DNA of 64,000 nucleotides from Vibrio splendidus (lineage in GTDB: Bacteria; Pseudomonadota; Gammaproteobacteria; Enterobacterales; Vibrionaceae): contig NZ_MCUN01000013.1 of the NCBI RefSeq assembly GCF_002873455.1, forward strand, positions 62,001-126,000, written 5' to 3'. Below, piece after piece: positions 61,443 to 64,000 of the stretch. Numbering within the stretch: position 1 is the stretch's first letter; each line of letters opens with the position of its first letter. Made by a program: the position numbers and the translations under genes. The notes beneath the pieces were generated by a model, which saw nothing but the letters and a program-made list of their open reading frames with translations, did not search any database and was not told the DNA's origin.

Positions 61443-61762
61443 ATCCCTATTTTTCAATTAGTCATAACCAATTGTAAGATAGAGAAAATCTAAACCTGTA
61501 AGGCACTGTAAGCCTTTAGGTGAACCACTTTTATCGCATAGCGACCAATAATTGATGTGAATGTATCACGGTAAAAGGTAGGCTCTGGTTATTTCCTAAC
61601 ACAACCAACTAGCCAAGCTTTTGACTAAAGGTGATGCATATTCCAAATATGCACTGCTTCGTGCTTACACGGACTTACAAAGCCTGTGGGATTAAAGTGC
61701 AAAATTGTCTTTGAAGATCAACGTTCGTACAGGCAATTCAAAAGTACAGATCATTAAGAACG

Positions 61763-61795
61763 AAAAAGCCCTGCCAAATCGTGGCAGGGCTTAAA
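61763..61795 (-). terminator. Terminator of the 68-residue membrane protein gene
   Basis: AAGCCCTGCCA (61766-61776), a 5-base loop and TGGCAGGGCTT (61782-61792); the reverse strand continues into T3. The gap 61443-61817 also holds an inverted repeat TGCATATT/AATATGCA near 61637-61655, and no gene. Confidence 0.85.
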
Positions 61796-61817
61796 ATAAT
61801 TTGAGTGAGTAATCGGC

Positions 61818-62024
61818 TTAATCTACATCTTGGTCTTTCGCGTATTTTATGGCAAAGCCACAGATTGCCATCATAACGAACGGGATCGCTGCAGTGGTGT
61901 ATTCTGCCCAAGCCATATCTGCGAATGCTTTTGCTAGTAATACATGGCCGATAATAAGCAAAAGTGCGCACACAATAGCCACGATAATTAGCTTAACTTC
62001 ATTTCCCATAGTCACTTTCAACAT
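61818..62024 (-). CDS. Small membrane protein with two helices
   Basis: The protein has 68 residues from ATG 62024, with GGAGA eight bases upstream. Two membrane helices (LIIVAIVCALLLIIGHVLLA and YTTAAIPFVMMAICGFAIKY) are joined by a short loop. The tail is charged (AKDQDVD). A longer reading to 62078 lacks ribosome-site support. It is flanked by its own terminator and stands alone. I do not recognise it. Confidence 0.65.
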   Translation of the reverse strand: MLKVTMGNEVKLIIVAIVCALLLIIGHVLLAKAFADMAWAEYTTAAIPFVMMAICGFAIKYAKDQDVD

Positions 62025-62151
62025 AACGGTGTCTCCAAAATTTGGTCTACCGTTATTGAAGCACAACTCTTTGGTCAATAAGGCGTACAGTTACAACGGA
62101 ATCAACCCATACAGTTGAAATCATTTCCTTTTTTATGAGTCACTTAAGGTT

Positions 62152-63555
62152 TTACGAATGCGCAAGTTGATGTGCCAGTTTACCAAGCAATATTAGTGCT
62201 TGTTCTTTCTGTTCTGTGAGTTCATAAGAGAAATTCAATCTGATCGCGTTATCTACCCTGCCCTGTTCACTAAACAGGTCGCCTGAAGCGACGCTGATCC
62301 CCTGAGCAATCGCTAGTTGGTGAAATTGTTGGCTGTCAAATTTTTTCGAGAAGCGAATCCATATGAAGTAGCCACCAGCCGGTTCTTCAATTTCGATGGA
62401 ACGTGGAAAGCTCTGCTTGATGACCTCGATAAATCGCTCTTTTCTCACTAGAAGATTTTTACGTAATTTACGAAGGTGATTGTCGTAACTTTCATGAGTT
62501 AAGAAGTGTGCCACGCCAAGTTGCACAGGTGCACTACTCGACAGTGTAGAAAGAAGCTGAAGCTTTTGAATAGCATCGTTAAAACGCGTGTTTACAACCC
62601 ACCCGACCCGATAACCCGGACACAGGCTTTTTGAGTACGAACCACAAAGTAGAACAGAATCGGTCTTATCGAAGGCTTTTAGTGGCTTGGGTTTATGGCC
62701 ATCGAAGTAGAGGTCGCCATACACGTCATCTTCGATAATGTAGGTTTCGTTTTGTTTTGCAATCTCCACCACACGGCGCTTCGCTTCGTCCGACAAACTT
62801 GTCCCTGTCGGGTTCTGAAAAGTCGTCATCAACCAACACGCTTTTACATCTTGGTCTTGTAGTGCGCTTTCAAACTGTTCAATATTCAATCCATTGATTG
62901 GACAAACATCCACTTCGATAGGGTTGAGCCCTAGCCTCTCTACGGCCTGCAAAGCACCATAGAAAGCGGGTGATTCAATCACAACATTATCGCCCGACTT
63001 GGTAACCGTTTGCAGGCTTAAGTTAAGCGCTTCCATTGCACCAGAGGTAATCACGATATCTTGATGGTTAACCGTAATGCCTTGCTGCAGGTAGCGCTGT
63101 GCTATTTGTCTTCTTAAGGACTCGCTGCCCGGTGGCAGATTGTTGATTACACTGGCACCTGTCATCTTTCTGCCAGCACTGGCGAGGTTTCGAGTTAAGG
63201 TAGGTAAAGGGAAAAGGTCAGGATCTGGGAATGCTGAGCCAAAAGGAATAACCCCCTCTGCTGAACTTGATTTCAAGAAATCGAATAAGCGGTCATTAAT
63301 GGCTTTCTTTTCGTGTACTAATGGCTGTTCGTAATCAACACCGTCCACACGTGGCGCAACAAAGTAACCCGACTGGGGCTTAGCGATGACCCACCCTTCA
63401 CTTTCTAACAATTGGTAGGCTTGTAGAACAGTACTATTACTGACGTTATAATTTCGACAACTCATGCGTACCGAAGGGATCTTCTCTCCTGAACGCCAAG
63501 TCTTACTAGCGATCTGAGTTCGAATATCCTTTGCAAGCTCTTCATAACGCGCCAT
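62152..63555 (-). CDS. MocR-type regulator: GntR helix-turn-helix fused to a PLP aminotransferase-like domain
   Basis: The protein has 467 residues. Residues 1-70 are a GntR winged helix (YEELAKDIRTQIASKTWRSG, VSNSTVLQAYQLLESEGWVI). The remainder is a fold-type I aminotransferase-like domain with the PLP lysine in LCGSYSKSLCPGYRVGWV and the TFQNPTGTSLSDEAKRRVVE motif. MocR proteins use bound PLP or its adducts to sense ligands. The layout is closest to the YdcR-like branch; PdxR cannot be excluded but no pdx genes adjoin. It is divergent from the partial gene at 63776, a possible target. Confidence 0.9.
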   Translation of the reverse strand: MARYEELAKDIRTQIASKTWRSGEKIPSVRMSCRNYNVSNSTVLQAYQLLESEGWVIAKPQSGYFVAPRVDGVDYEQPLVHEKKAINDRLFDFLKSSSAEGVIPFGSAFPDPDLFPLPTLTRNLASAGRKMTGASVINNLPPGSESLRRQIAQRYLQQGITVNHQDIVITSGAMEALNLSLQTVTKSGDNVVIESPAFYGALQAVERLGLNPIEVDVCPINGLNIEQFESALQDQDVKACWLMTTFQNPTGTSLSDEAKRRVVEIAKQNETYIIEDDVYGDLYFDGHKPKPLKAFDKTDSVLLCGSYSKSLCPGYRVGWVVNTRFNDAIQKLQLLSTLSSSAPVQLGVAHFLTHESYDNHLRKLRKNLLVRKERFIEVIKQSFPRSIEIEEPAGGYFIWIRFSKKFDSQQFHQLAIAQGISVASGDLFSEQGRVDNAIRLNFSYELTEQKEQALILLGKLAHQLAHS

Positions 63556-63775
63556 CTAATTGTACTACCTAGATAAATTCTAATAAGCCGGAGATTTTAT
63601 CACTAACGTTAACAACTATTGCTGCTATCCATATGATTGGACCTAATTTCTATAATAGTGTGAATTGGTTCACAGATAACTTTGTATGCTTTGCTAAGTT
63701 TGTAACCAAGGCGGGAGCCAAGTTCGTTCTCCGCCTCTATAATTTGATGTAACCCAAAAAACATGCGAGATAACA

Positions 63776-64000
63776 ATGAAAAAAATAGAAGCAGACCAAT
63801 TAAGTTATAAAGGAGAGTCAAACGGTGTTCATAGTTGGACAACACCGAGTGGCCAGCCATATTACTGGCACCCAGATTGGCTACATATCGCTGAAGATGC
63901 AACAGGCTCACATCCAAAGCAGAAAATCGACGTCGATCAAGACCAAGCACCAACTGAGAAACACGCGGTGTCTGCTATTCTGAAACACCTTAACCAATGG
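63776..64000 (+). CDS. Protein of unknown function, N-terminal part (cut by window edge)
   Basis: An open frame of 75 codons runs off the right edge, from ATG 63776 with GAGA five bases upstream. It begins MKKIEADQLSYKGESNGVHS and includes WTTPSGQPYYWHPDWLHIAE, rich in Trp, His and Tyr. I do not recognise it. It lies 220 bases from the divergent MocR-type regulator. A long minus-strand frame opposite it is judged to be a shadow because this one has the better ribosome site and composition. Confidence 0.6.
   Translation, partial: MKKIEADQLSYKGESNGVHSWTTPSGQPYYWHPDWLHIAEDATGSHPKQKIDVDQDQAPTEKHAVSAILKHLNQW

Noticed and set aside
63609..63953. Minus-strand frame of 114 codons near the right edge
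   Set aside because: It runs opposite a plus-strand frame (63776 onward) that has a better ribosome site and more natural composition. The minus frame has no recognisable domain.

Overview
The window is chromosomal DNA of a Vibrio, most likely of the Splendidus clade. This rests on recognised gene content (tyrR, hrpA, fdhD, asnS, sdaA, an H-NOX/kinase pair, MipA/OmpV, YcjX/YcjF, a ToxR-type regulator) and base composition, not on a database search. I see no rRNA, tRNA, CRISPR array or intact insertion sequence. One short non-coding inverted-repeat element (MITE-like) is present. The two edges cut pheS (left, minus strand) and an unknown gene (right, plus strand).

Layout. 1-7.8 kb: pheS start, a hemerythrin-GGDEF diguanylate cyclase, then an envelope export cluster (TetR regulator, RND/MMPL exporter, LolA-like protein, outer-membrane barrel) with four copies of a TGACG-type palindrome at its two control regions. 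8-20 kb: a DnaT-like/phage-P-like replication pair in overlapping frames, a small barrel, hrpA, MipA/OmpV, a repeat-tailed orphan, a PhoD-like phosphatase, TerB. 19.5-25 kb: a ToxR-like membrane regulator with a ToxS-like partner, two exported small-ligand-fold proteins, a DEDDh exonuclease and a CHASE-GGDEF protein. 25-31 kb: a DUF2760-Hsp70-Hsp70/DUF3731 operon behind a good sigma-32 promoter match. 31-43 kb: small orphans, a RimJ-like acetyltransferase, tyrR with its own TyrR box, ycjXF, class I fumarase, pabB, and the H-NOX/hybrid kinase pair. 43-50 kb: nudL, serine transporter and serine deaminase, the MITE, an aromatic amino acid transporter and fdhD. 50-64 kb: a LysR regulator and a YdeP/FdhF-type molybdoenzyme with FNR boxes, a chemoreceptor carrying a haem c motif, SulP transporter, asnS, a secreted serine protease with a partner, a small membrane protein, and a MocR-type regulator.

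How the genes work together. Several coherent units stand out: serine uptake and deamination (sdaC-sdaA); anaerobic molybdoenzyme maturation and activity (fdhD, LysR, YdeP-like); NO sensing (H-NOX to kinase); aromatic amino acid control (tyrR, and possibly the TyrP-like transporter); and a candidate heat-shock chaperone system with two unusual Hsp70s.

A second theme runs through the whole window. Short tandem repeats (15-23 bp units, unrelated in sequence to one another) sit directly after stop codons, inside non-conserved protein tails and linkers, and in intergenic DNA. Together they mark this chromosome as unusually rich in recent slippage or duplication products.
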